IMG/VR virus record: IMGVR_UViG_3300042338_000192
Location: 1-64,000 of that record
Direction: 5' to 3' (one strand)
Origin: a virus
Length of the DNA stretch: 64,000 nucleotides
This document shows positions 1-8,632 of the stretch, in pieces. A model generated the notes under the pieces. The model worked only from the letters and a program-made list of their open reading frames with translations, made no database searches and was not told the DNA's origin. The stretch's first letter is position 1. Every line of letters starts with the position of its first letter. Made by a program: the position numbers and the translations under genes.

Positions 1-1269
1 AAATTAAGATACGCCGTAGTGTGTTGCGCGAGGGGTTGGGGTAAATCATATATGGCTGCTGTGTGTGCAGTTACAGCTGTATTTGAATTACTCGAGCTAG
101 CAGCTAAGGTGCCTAATAAGACAGTGTACATCATTGCTCCTACTTATGATCAAGTAAAGGATATTTATTTTCCTTTAATAGCATACGACTTGGGAATGGA
201 AGACTATTCTATCAAAATGTCCCGTGACTTAGGACGATTTTGGTTCGCTAATAATGTTGAATTAAGATTATTATCATATGAATCAGTAGAACGTATGCGT
301 GGCAAGGGTTCTTATTTTGTCGTATGGGATGAGATATCATCATGTACCAAAGGTCTTGGTGCTGAAGACGCATGGATGTCTGTAATACAGCCTACTATTG
401 CCACTAGATGGTCTAACAAAAGAGCATTAAGTTATGGTGCTAGAAGTCCTGGACGTTCATTAGTTATTAGTACACCCAAAGGATATAATTTCTTTCATAC
501 ACTATCTACATATCATGAATCAGACTCTGATTGGGGATTTTATCAGTATGATTATTTACAATCGCCATTCCTAGATCAACAAGAAATAGAAAAGATTAAA
601 GATAAGATTGACCCAGTAACATGGGCATCAGAATACTTAGCACAATTTGCTGAATCAGGCAACAGTGTATTCTACTGTTTTGATCGTAAGAAACATGTTG
701 ATGCTACATTAGAAGACCTTATGGAAGGTGAAGATGTTCATATATGTATTGACTTTAACGTCATGCGTCAGTGTTCTAGTGTCTTCACACTTAGAGGGCA
801 TCAAATGCAATTTATTGATGAGTTCCAAGGGCATCCTGATACAGAATCACTGGCTATTGCTATTAAAGAAAAATATAAAGGCCATAAGATATATGCATAT
901 CCAGATCCTTCTGGTCGTGCTAGAAAGACTTCTGCTCCAGTAGGCCGTACTGACTTTAGTATATTAGAGACATATGGCATTATATGTAGAGCACACAGGG
1001 CTGCACCACCTATTATTGATAGTGTAGCTGCTGTAAACCGTAAACTATTAACAGCTTCAGGTAAAATAGACCTGTATGTACATCCTAGATGTTCCGGTAC
1101 TATTTTATCCTTAGAAAGAACAAAATGGACAGACCGCAACTTAGATATCGCGACAATTGATAAGTCCGAAAATATAGAGCATTTTTCTGACGGTATTAGA
1201 TATGCCACAGAATATCTCTATCCAATACAAACGGGCGGGAAACGGGTTTCTCGTGGGTTTAATTTCTAA
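1..1269 (+). CDS. terL: Terminase large subunit (5' end cut by window)
   Basis: The packaging motor ATPase and headful or site-specific nuclease, which drives DNA into the prohead through the portal. The reading frame is already open at base 1, so the true start lies upstream. Counting from the first codon in the window, the Walker A motif CARGWGKS is at residues 9-16 and the Walker B VVWDE at 107-111. The RNase H-like nuclease domain shows acidic residues at D251 (CIDFN), D302 (YPDPSG) and D397 (FSDGIRY). About 422 residues are visible, so only a short N-terminal stretch is missing. Unusually, fibre genes rather than the portal follow; the portal lies 11 kb downstream. Identification rests on the motif order and is firm. 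Confidence 0.93.
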   Translation, partial: KLRYAVVCCARGWGKSYMAAVCAVTAVFELLELAAKVPNKTVYIIAPTYDQVKDIYFPLIAYDLGMEDYSIKMSRDLGRFWFANNVELRLLSYESVERMRGKGSYFVVWDEISSCTKGLGAEDAWMSVIQPTIATRWSNKRALSYGARSPGRSLVISTPKGYNFFHTLSTYHESDSDWGFYQYDYLQSPFLDQQEIEKIKDKIDPVTWASEYLAQFAESGNSVFYCFDRKKHVDATLEDLMEGEDVHICIDFNVMRQCSSVFTLRGHQMQFIDEFQGHPDTESLAIAIKEKYKGHKIYAYPDPSGRARKTSAPVGRTDFSILETYGIICRAHRAAPPIIDSVAAVNRKLLTASGKIDLYVHPRCSGTILSLERTKWTDRNLDIATIDKSENIEHFSDGIRYATEYLYPIQTGGKRVSRGFNF

Positions 1270-1279
1270 AGGATTGAAA

Positions 1280-1639
1280 ATGGATACACAAGACTGGGTA
1301 AACATAGTCTTAGGTATTGTTAGTTTCATTGCTACCTTAGGTGTAGCAAAATTAAATGGAATACAAACGAGCCTAGCAGACTCTGAGAAGGAAGTTAATG
1401 CTTTAAAATTATTAATCGCAAATGACTACGTTAAGCGCAGTGATATGCAACTACAGCTTACTGAAATATCTAAAAAGCTAGACAAACTAGAAGACCTAGA
1501 GTTGCAAATGGCAGACCATTATGCAAAGAAACAGGACTTGAAAGATCTAGGCGAGTCTTTAGGGAGGAAACTGGATCAAGTACTCAGTAAGTTAGATAAC
1601 AAGGCAGATAGGTCGGAGTTAAGAAATGGCAAGGTCTAA
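1280..1639 (+). CDS. Small membrane-anchored coiled-coil protein
   Basis: Predicted 119 residues. An N-terminal hydrophobic segment at about residues 7-25 (WVNIVLGIVSFIATLGVA) is followed by a long charged, heptad-rich region ending in a hydrophilic tail, the layout of a single-pass protein with an external or cytoplasmic coiled coil. The start at 1280 was chosen over an upstream in-frame ATG at 1202 because it has AAAGGA about 8 bases ahead and begins after the terminase stop. It overlaps the next gene by 14 bases. Spanin-like, head-associated and fibre-assembly roles are all possible; no family is recognised. Confidence 0.75.
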   Translation: MDTQDWVNIVLGIVSFIATLGVAKLNGIQTSLADSEKEVNALKLLIANDYVKRSDMQLQLTEISKKLDKLEDLELQMADHYAKKQDLKDLGESLGRKLDQVLSKLDNKADRSELRNGKV

Positions 1640-2222
1640 GCTAACAGATTTAAAAGACGACATTATAGATGACGGTGGCAGTATATTATGGTCATTTATT
1701 AAAGGTGAGCAATTAGAATTTCCTATAACATTATCATTTATTGAAGACGCTACTATTGCAGGATATAAATGGGAAGCTGTTGTTGTTGAAGCCGCAAATG
1801 AAATAGATCAAACATCACCACCAACTACGATAAAGAATGGTGGACATCAAGCGAAATTGGTAGTAAGAGTTCCAACTAATGCAGGAACGTGGAGTGCTGT
1901 AGCTGCATATAACAGAGAAGATGTCGTTCTCTATAATGGCTTATACTATAGACTACTTTATGGTGCCGCAAGAATTAGTGCGCTATTACCTAATGTTGAT
2001 CCGTTATGGGAAGTAACGACACTCAATATTATTTATGTACAATTTCCATCGACCCTAGGCTATGCATGGACAATACAACCAACTACAACATTTTCTAGTT
2101 ATGGATTCTTTGAGCTTAGAGTAACAGAGCCTACAATGTCGCTCTTTACAAGAACATGGAAACCTGTTAGAGGAATGGTAGAAATCTTGTTTAGTCCTAC
2201 AGACTTAGTGGCGGATGTCTAG
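1626..2222 (+). CDS. Structural protein with one carbohydrate-binding-like module
   Basis: A 198-residue protein. Residues about 95-130 contain WSAVAAYNREDVVLYNGLYY, the same aromatic pattern (W..xxAY..xDVV.Y.G..Y) as the repeated modules in the large fibre at 5336-8611, and reminiscent of chitin-binding family 5/12 modules. The rest looks beta-rich. It overlaps both neighbours by a few bases, in the operon style of tail appendage genes. Inferred to be a small tail or appendage protein; the exact role is unknown. Confidence 0.8.
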   Translation: MARSKLTDLKDDIIDDGGSILWSFIKGEQLEFPITLSFIEDATIAGYKWEAVVVEAANEIDQTSPPTTIKNGGHQAKLVVRVPTNAGTWSAVAAYNREDVVLYNGLYYRLLYGAARISALLPNVDPLWEVTTLNIIYVQFPSTLGYAWTIQPTTTFSSYGFFELRVTEPTMSLFTRTWKPVRGMVEILFSPTDLVADV

Positions 2223-4164
2223 AATATTTGTCCCATATAATGTAGATTTACCCGTTAAAGCCGAAGTGATTGCTAGGGTTTCTTCCCCTACATTAATTGC
2301 TACACAAACACAGAAGACAGTAGCAGAGGGTAAAGTTAATTCAAAGATGGTTTATGGTGATGCTCCTAAAATCCCTGTAGTCTCTTCGGTAGCAACCACG
2401 CCTGTTATTGCAATAGAAACTTTTAAAGATATAACAATAGCTCAATATGATTTAGGCAAATCTTCATTAGTCGATATAAGAGCATTCACTGGTGCATTAG
2501 ATTACTTTAAAAGTTCAGACGTCGTATATGTCGCAGCAACCTTTAATAGAGTTTTACTTAATACATTATCTTATCAAGAATTTATTTCCAATGCAATAGG
2601 TAAAAAGCTTGTAGATAATGCTAATGTAAGTCAAGATAAGCTTAATATAGAAGTTGAGAAACGCTTAGCTGATAATTTTAAATACAATGACTCTGTTATA
2701 TTACGATTAACAATAATTAGATTCTTTGAAGATATATATCAAACTGCTGAAGAGGCTATACTATCGTTTAATAAAGGCTTAATAGACAGTACTATACCTT
2801 CAGACACTATAGACTTACTTGCTGAATTTAAACGTACAACTCTCGACTTTATTAGTAATAGCGAACTTGTTGTATTTAATACTGAAAAAGAATTACAAGA
2901 AATACCTACGGCTACTGATATCTTAGATAGAATAGTTGAATATTATCGTAGTATTGAAGATACGATGCGAGGTAGTGATGATATATTCGGATTAGCCGAC
3001 ATAGATGATGCGCAATATGCATCTATGTTTAAAGTCACAAATGAAACTCTATTTGTACCAGAGGTATTATCTTTTGATGTCACTACAAAATTAATAGCAA
3101 TATATAATGCTAATGATAGTGCGGCTATAACTTTAGATAAGTCCTTTAGTAATTCAATTAAAGAAAACGATATAAGCTACATTACGTTTGATCAAGTACA
3201 TAATTCTAATATCAATTCATTGGATCCTCGATATCTTAAAATAGGTAAGACTGTTAGTGAGTTATTGACACATAGTCATGAATTATATTTTTATTCGGTA
3301 AAGGGTGTTAATACTCTCTATAGAAGTATTGAAGAGGCTTCATTTGATTTAGTAAAACCGATTCAGAATAATAGTTTACTTACTGATATTATATCATTAA
3401 AGTTTGATGCTTTACGTTTATTTATTGAATCTATTAGTTCGAAAGAAAGAATAACACTATCTGTTACAAAGAGTATTGAAAATACTTTTAACTCTATAGA
3501 TTTAATAACTATTCAATTAACATTAAATAGATACTTATCCGAAGTGTTCAATACCTCTGAATTATTATTATTTAGTGTTGATAAAGGTTTAATTGATATT
3601 GCAAAGAGCACTGATAGTATTACTATACAAATGGGTGTCGTAAGGTTATTATACACAGCGTTTGTTTATTCAGATACAGTATCATTGTCACCAAATAAAG
3701 CTGTCATCTCGTCTTTATCTTATTCAGAAGAATCTTTTAGAACGATAAATAAATCAATTATTGATACATTATTAGTTAGTGATAACATACTAGGTAATGA
3801 TGATCCTTTACAATCAGAGAGTTTTACCGTAGAAAAAGATTTTCCTAAGTTACTTGACACATTCTCAGCCGAATTTAATAAAATACTTTCAAGTCTTTTT
3901 ACTTACTCAGACCAATTCTTACTCGGCTTCAATAAAGGTGTTCATGACACTTCTCAAACAGCTGATATAACAGCTAAAACTTTTTATAAAGTTATTGTCG
4001 ATACTATTTATTCTATAGACATATTTACTGGTACCATTAGTCCAGAAAGAACACCAACAGACACCGGTAAAATCTCTGATAAAGTTATCATAAATGTACA
4101 ATCTTATTTTGTGGATGGATATGTAGAGCCAGGATTTATCGGTATAGATTATAACACTTATTAA
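2215..4164 (+). CDS. Repeat-rich appendage protein of unknown function
   Basis: A 649-residue protein starting inside the previous gene (ATG at 2215, previous stop at 2220-2222). After a short N-terminal beta-like region (residues 1-75), it is built of many degenerate units of roughly 17-45 residues with a recurring pattern of FNKGLIDS...SD.I, KSI.DT and SD.V..S.NK. There are no cysteines of note, signal peptide or membrane span. The C-terminus VDGYVEPGFIGIDYNTY is separate from the repeats and rich in aromatic residues. Position among fibre genes suggests a fibrous structural component. Family not recognised. Confidence 0.8.
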   Translation: MSRIFVPYNVDLPVKAEVIARVSSPTLIATQTQKTVAEGKVNSKMVYGDAPKIPVVSSVATTPVIAIETFKDITIAQYDLGKSSLVDIRAFTGALDYFKSSDVVYVAATFNRVLLNTLSYQEFISNAIGKKLVDNANVSQDKLNIEVEKRLADNFKYNDSVILRLTIIRFFEDIYQTAEEAILSFNKGLIDSTIPSDTIDLLAEFKRTTLDFISNSELVVFNTEKELQEIPTATDILDRIVEYYRSIEDTMRGSDDIFGLADIDDAQYASMFKVTNETLFVPEVLSFDVTTKLIAIYNANDSAAITLDKSFSNSIKENDISYITFDQVHNSNINSLDPRYLKIGKTVSELLTHSHELYFYSVKGVNTLYRSIEEASFDLVKPIQNNSLLTDIISLKFDALRLFIESISSKERITLSVTKSIENTFNSIDLITIQLTLNRYLSEVFNTSELLLFSVDKGLIDIAKSTDSITIQMGVVRLLYTAFVYSDTVSLSPNKAVISSLSYSEESFRTINKSIIDTLLVSDNILGNDDPLQSESFTVEKDFPKLLDTFSAEFNKILSSLFTYSDQFLLGFNKGVHDTSQTADITAKTFYKVIVDTIYSIDIFTGTISPERTPTDTGKISDKVIINVQSYFVDGYVEPGFIGIDYNTY

Positions 4165-4173
4165 GGATTAAAA

Positions 4174-4641
4174 ATGTTAAAAGATAATTTGAAGCCAGCT
4201 GGTATTGTTAATTTGGTATTAACAGATGAATTTGGCAATATTAAACAACAAGAAGAAACCAATCTAGTAGTAAACACTGGTTTAGCCTATATCACATCAC
4301 GTATGCTTAATGCAGACACAGCTGTAGTTTCACATATGCAAGTCGGAACTGATGTTACACCAACCCCTGTAGCTGCAACAGATACTGTTTTGGTTAACCC
4401 ATTGACACCTCGTGTAGGTCTCAGTTCCGCCGCAGTAAGAGTGCAAACAACTGTTTTAAATGACTCAGTACAGTATGTAGCGTCTTTCCCTGCAGGCAGC
4501 TCAACAGGTGCTATCGGTGAAGCAGGCTTATTCAATGACTTGACAGCAGGCTCTATGATTGCTCGCACTAAATTCCCAGTAATCAATAAAGGCGCGTTAG
4601 ATACTTTAGCGATCACTTGGAAAATTACTGTAGCACCATAA
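4174..4641 (+). CDS. Putative fibre-associated structural protein
   Basis: 155 residues, with an AAGGA-type ribosome site just upstream. It contains a conserved-looking core: VVNTGLAYITSRML near residue 32, VGTD...TP at 55, then GAIGEAGLFND near 115 and a final beta strand TLAITWKITV. The combination of 'VGTG' and 'EAGLFN' strands is common in small tail fibre or baseplate proteins of environmental phages. It lies in a tight run of appendage genes. No enzyme motifs are visible. Function is inferred from context only. Confidence 0.75.
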   Translation: MLKDNLKPAGIVNLVLTDEFGNIKQQEETNLVVNTGLAYITSRMLNADTAVVSHMQVGTDVTPTPVAATDTVLVNPLTPRVGLSSAAVRVQTTVLNDSVQYVASFPAGSSTGAIGEAGLFNDLTAGSMIARTKFPVINKGALDTLAITWKITVAP

Positions 4642-4642
4642 A

Positions 4643-4810
4643 ATGACTACGGTAGATATAACTACACGCGCGAGTCAAGAAGAACCTTTGACTATTGTAC
4701 AAATGGACACAAACTTAACTAATTTAAAAGCAGGTATAGAGGAACTCTCTGATTTGCTTCCACAGATTAGTACAGATGCTGCAATTGCAATGGCAATCGC
4801 ATTGGGGTAA
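4643..4810 (+). CDS. Small 55-residue protein in fibre operon
   Basis: A short frame from ATG at 4643, one base after the preceding stop, to the TAA ending at 4810, two bases before the next ATG. The peptide begins MTTVDITTRASQEEP and ends in an alanine-rich helix AAIAMAIALG. The exact packing between two real genes is the main support. A coiled-coil segment (NLKAGIEELSDLLPQI) suggests a small oligomerising structural protein. Confidence 0.6.
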   Translation: MTTVDITTRASQEEPLTIVQMDTNLTNLKAGIEELSDLLPQISTDAAIAMAIALG

Positions 4811-4812
4811 TT

Positions 4813-5127
4813 ATGGCTCAAAATTTTAAAAGAGTCAGTGCATCTAGTATCGGGACTGCCGCTACAACCATATATACTGCTACTTCTTCTGTAATATTGA
4901 TCGGCTGTAATATCTCAAATCTTACCAATTTCGACTTACCGATAAGTATTTGGATAACAAATTCTACTGATACTTATCTTCTAAAGAATTATAGATTAAA
5001 AGGTAATGACAGCAAAGAAGTCGTACAAGGTAAGATTGTGTTAGAGTCTGGAGACATAGTTAAAGCTATTAGCTCACTGGCTAACTCCATTGACGTACGT
5101 CTTGCTATGTTAACAGGAGTCGCATAA
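4813..5127 (+). CDS. Small beta-rich structural protein
   Basis: 104 residues. The sequence reads as a beta sandwich: ATTIYTATSS, VILIGCNISNLTN, LPISIWITNS, TYLLKNYRLK, GKIVLESGDIVKAISS, SIDVRLAMLTG. This type of small protein accompanies fibres in marine myo- and siphoviruses, where it may trimerise at fibre joints. Its stop overlaps the next start (TAATG at 5125-5129), so translation is coupled. No catalytic motif seen. Confidence 0.78.
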   Translation: MAQNFKRVSASSIGTAATTIYTATSSVILIGCNISNLTNFDLPISIWITNSTDTYLLKNYRLKGNDSKEVVQGKIVLESGDIVKAISSLANSIDVRLAMLTGVA

Positions 5128-5339
5128 TGTTTAATCACGTAGACGAAACATTTTATGGTTTTAGGGTAGAATCAAAAACTAGTTCATTGACTGTAGAAGT
5201 TATCTCAGGGGAATCTCCTGTCGTATTACCTCAAGAAGGTTTTATCGATAGTGAAGATTACAAACAATGGCTATGGTCTAGAAATGCTCACCAGTTTGAC
5301 TGGAGCGCTACAGGCCATTTAAGGGTAAAAGTAGTATGA
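5127..5339 (+). CDS. Small conserved-looking tail-region protein
   Basis: 70 residues. It begins MFNHVDETFYGFRVESK and contains a tryptophan-rich stretch KQWLWSRNAHQFDWSATGH. Its start overlaps the stop of the gene before, and its last bases overlap the start of the large fibre at 5336. Such coupling usually means equimolar structural partners. No family recognised. Confidence 0.72.
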   Translation: MFNHVDETFYGFRVESKTSSLTVEVISGESPVVLPQEGFIDSEDYKQWLWSRNAHQFDWSATGHLRVKVV

Positions 5340-8300
5340 CACAATATATAGATTTAGGAAAACTACGATTTCATTTTGCAGGCGACTGGGCAAATACCAC
5401 GGCTTACGAAACAAATGATGTCGTTAAATATGGTGGTAATGTGTATGTTTATACTCACGCATTGAAAACTGCAGGAAGTCTCCCAACAAATACCGCATAT
5501 TGGGCGTTAATGGTTGAAGGCTTTAAATTTAAAGGTGTATTTAGTACATCTGTCGCTTATAGAATAGGTGACGGTGTCGCGCACGGTGGTAAGATTTATG
5601 TAGCCGTTTTAGATAGCACAGGCTCAACACCTCCAAATACCACTTATTGGTCGCAGTTTGTCGATGGCATTCAATACGAAGGTGAGTACAGTTCTGTAAC
5701 ATCATATCAAAAGAATGACGTTGTAACTTACGGCGGTTCTATTTATATTGCTAAGCAAGATACCACAAACAATAATCCAGTAGCAACGGCATATTGGGAT
5801 AAGTTTGTAGAAGGTATTTCGCCATCTGGAATTTATAACGCTGCTACTGCTTATGCGCCTGGAGATTTAATTGCGTATGGCCCTAACTTATACAGAGCTA
5901 CTGCTAATACAACAGGTAATCTCCCCACTAATCAAACTTATTGGGAGTTATTCATTCAGGGGACTAGTTACCAGGGTATCTTTAATACTGTCACTACATA
6001 CTACGTAAATGATCTAGTATCCCATGGCGGTAATTTGTATCGCTCAAAAGTAACACAATCCAATGCAACACCTCCAGGGGTATCGTGGGATATTATTTCA
6101 CAAGGTTTCTCATTCCAAGGTGTATGGTCTTCAGCAACAGCTTATAAGATTGGCCAGACAGTAAGTTATGGCGGTTCACTTTTCCAAGTCAAGGTAGATA
6201 ACACTAATGTTAATCCTACCGATATTTCGAAGTGGGATAAGCTATTATCTGGCTTTAGAAATAAAGGAACTTGGACAACAGCGACAGCCTATGCTGTAGA
6301 TGATGTAGTTGGGCATGGTGGTAATACATATCTGTGTTTAACTCCGCATGCATCAGCAGTATTTGATACTGACTTATCAGCGAGTAAATGGCAAAAGTTT
6401 AATAGCGGTGTTGCGTGGCGCGGCGTGTGGAGTGCTAGCCAACTTTACCTAAAAGATGATTTAGTCAAAGACGCAGTAGGCTCGGTTTACATAGCTACTT
6501 CAGACCATACTTCTTCAGCTAGTATGAGTTCTGACAAGACAGCTGGCAAATGGTCTATATTTGTAGTTGGCGGCAGCGACGTATTACCAGCAGTTCCTTT
6601 AGCTCCTAATGGTAAATCTCTTACATTTAACAACAATGGTTCAGCATTAGATTGGATTGGCGCAACAGCATCAGCTAATATTATTTATGTAGCACCACAC
6701 GGTTCAGACAGCGTAAATAATGGTCAAAATTTAGCCACACCATACGCATCTATTAAATACGCGTGTCAGAATGCAGCTGTTGGAGCTACTATTTTTGTTA
6801 AAACAGGTACATATTCTGAACAATTGCCAATTACTGTACCCGAGCATGTAGCTATTGTTGGTGATAGCCAGCGTACAGTCATTGTACAACCTAAAGCAGG
6901 TAATGATGATTCAGGTTCAATACCTAATGCACAATCAACAATGTTCTACCTTAGCAACGGTTCTATCTTAAATAAGATGACCTTCAAAGGAATGACGGGC
7001 TGGGTTCCAGGTACTACAGCAGCAGATGTCACTACATCTACAATTAAAGGCGTAGTGGTTCGTTTCAATCCTGCATCTCCTATTCTTACAAAATCACCTT
7101 ATGTATTAGAATGCGCTGCTATTTGTAGTGGAGCTATTGGTGCGTTAATTGACGGCACTATTCATGCTTCTGGCGCTAAAACAATGATTTTCCATGGCTA
7201 CACTGTTATATCTGACAACGGTGTGGGATATTGGGTTAAGGATGGCGGTAAGGCTGAAATTGTCTCTTGTTTTACATATTACTGTTACTTTGGTTATACA
7301 GCTTCCGGTGGCGGATTTATTCGTGCCTTAAATGGTAATAATAGTTATGGAACGTGGGGCGCAACATCTCGTGGTTATAACACAAATGAATCAGCATTAA
7401 CAGGTGCTTTAGTAGGACAGCAATTAAATTTCCTTTATGGTGGTGGTACAATTAACGTAAACGACACAGTAACAGGCCCAACAGGAACAGGCGTTGTAAC
7501 AAATGTCCAATACTCTGCTAATAAGCTATACGTTAAAAATACCACAGGTACGTTTACATCTGGTCAAGCTTTGACGTTTACAAGCGGTGGCACTGGTACG
7601 GTTTCAAACGGTGCATTGGAAAACCAAAAAGGCTTTGTATTAATTGTCACAGGCCTAGCATCTAGCCCTAAACCAGGTTCTAGTATTTCTATAAATGGTG
7701 ATACCTACGCGTATGTAATCCAAAGCGTATCAGGTACATATGTAGATAATACTAGTACATTAGTCTTAGTATTGGCTCAGGAAAAGCCTACGGGTTCTGC
7801 AGCAGGATCTGCTGTCACTATTCGTACTATGTACAGTCAAATTCGTTTAACTGGTCATGACTTTTTAAGTATTGGAACAGGTGGTGTAACAACTACTAAT
7901 TATCCTAACACACCTACACAAGCGGCAGCGCAGGGTAATGAAACAGACGAAGCATACCCTGGTCGTGTATTTTATGTAAGTACCGATCAAGATGGTAATT
8001 TCAGAGTAGGTGAATATTTTAGAATTGATCAGGCAACAGGAAGGGCTACTTTGAATGCTAATGCATTCGATTTGGCCGGTTTGACATCACTAAAATTAGG
8101 TTCTATTGGTGCGCAATTAGGTGAAACAATTAATGAATTTTCAAGTGACGCAACATTATCTGGCAATTCTAATACAGCTGTACCAACAGAGTATGCCGTT
8201 AAAACATACGCAGATAATGCATTAGTTTCAAGAGTTCCTCAAACTGTTCCAACTGCTGTTGGTAATACCGCTAAGTTTTTACAAAGCCAAGGGACTTCCT

Positions 8301-8611
8301 TAGTTTGGGCAACTGTATCTGTTACGCCAGAATGGTCTGTAAAATCTGCGAACTATACAGCTGTGGCAAGTGATAATTTATTTTGTGATACCAGCATAGG
8401 TGCTTTTACTATTACATTACCTTCAAGTGCTGTATTAAACGATACAATTCGAATTGTCGATGTGGGTAGCGCTTTTTCACGGTATAATTTAACAGTAGCG
8501 AATAATGGCTTGAAAATTGAGGGAATGCTTGACAACCTTGTGTGTGATATTGCAAACACCTCGATAAGTTTAACATACTCAGGCAGCACCTACGGTTGGT
8601 GTATTGTTTAA
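5336..8611 (+). CDS. Tail fibre with eight carbohydrate-binding-like modules and a beta-helix
   Basis: 1091 residues. Residues about 10-420 hold eight tandem modules of about 48 residues, each with the pattern G.(W/F)...T.Y...D.V.(Y/H)GG..Y, ending in YW..(F/M)V.G; this resembles chitin-binding 5/12 modules. From about residue 440 there is a right-handed beta-helix start (IYVAPHGSDSVNNGQNLATP, then IFVKTGTYSE) of the pectate-lyase or DUF1565 type. Near residue 880 is VFYVSTDQDGNFRVGEYF followed by TLNANAFDLAGL and IGAQLGETINEFSSD, a block typical of marine phage fibres. The C-terminus is a compact beta domain. Likely role: a host-receptor fibre binding a surface polysaccharide. Confidence 0.88.
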   Translation: MTQYIDLGKLRFHFAGDWANTTAYETNDVVKYGGNVYVYTHALKTAGSLPTNTAYWALMVEGFKFKGVFSTSVAYRIGDGVAHGGKIYVAVLDSTGSTPPNTTYWSQFVDGIQYEGEYSSVTSYQKNDVVTYGGSIYIAKQDTTNNNPVATAYWDKFVEGISPSGIYNAATAYAPGDLIAYGPNLYRATANTTGNLPTNQTYWELFIQGTSYQGIFNTVTTYYVNDLVSHGGNLYRSKVTQSNATPPGVSWDIISQGFSFQGVWSSATAYKIGQTVSYGGSLFQVKVDNTNVNPTDISKWDKLLSGFRNKGTWTTATAYAVDDVVGHGGNTYLCLTPHASAVFDTDLSASKWQKFNSGVAWRGVWSASQLYLKDDLVKDAVGSVYIATSDHTSSASMSSDKTAGKWSIFVVGGSDVLPAVPLAPNGKSLTFNNNGSALDWIGATASANIIYVAPHGSDSVNNGQNLATPYASIKYACQNAAVGATIFVKTGTYSEQLPITVPEHVAIVGDSQRTVIVQPKAGNDDSGSIPNAQSTMFYLSNGSILNKMTFKGMTGWVPGTTAADVTTSTIKGVVVRFNPASPILTKSPYVLECAAICSGAIGALIDGTIHASGAKTMIFHGYTVISDNGVGYWVKDGGKAEIVSCFTYYCYFGYTASGGGFIRALNGNNSYGTWGATSRGYNTNESALTGALVGQQLNFLYGGGTINVNDTVTGPTGTGVVTNVQYSANKLYVKNTTGTFTSGQALTFTSGGTGTVSNGALENQKGFVLIVTGLASSPKPGSSISINGDTYAYVIQSVSGTYVDNTSTLVLVLAQEKPTGSAAGSAVTIRTMYSQIRLTGHDFLSIGTGGVTTTNYPNTPTQAAAQGNETDEAYPGRVFYVSTDQDGNFRVGEYFRIDQATGRATLNANAFDLAGLTSLKLGSIGAQLGETINEFSSDATLSGNSNTAVPTEYAVKTYADNALVSRVPQTVPTAVGNTAKFLQSQGTSLVWATVSVTPEWSVKSANYTAVASDNLFCDTSIGAFTITLPSSAVLNDTIRIVDVGSAFSRYNLTVANNGLKIEGMLDNLVCDIANTSISLTYSGSTYGWCIV

Positions 8612-8632
8612 TAACACAACAGGAATTTAATA

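Noticed and set aside
801-1208. Minus-strand 135-codon frame within terminase
   Set aside because: Lies wholly inside a well-identified gene, with no ribosome site and no plausible product.
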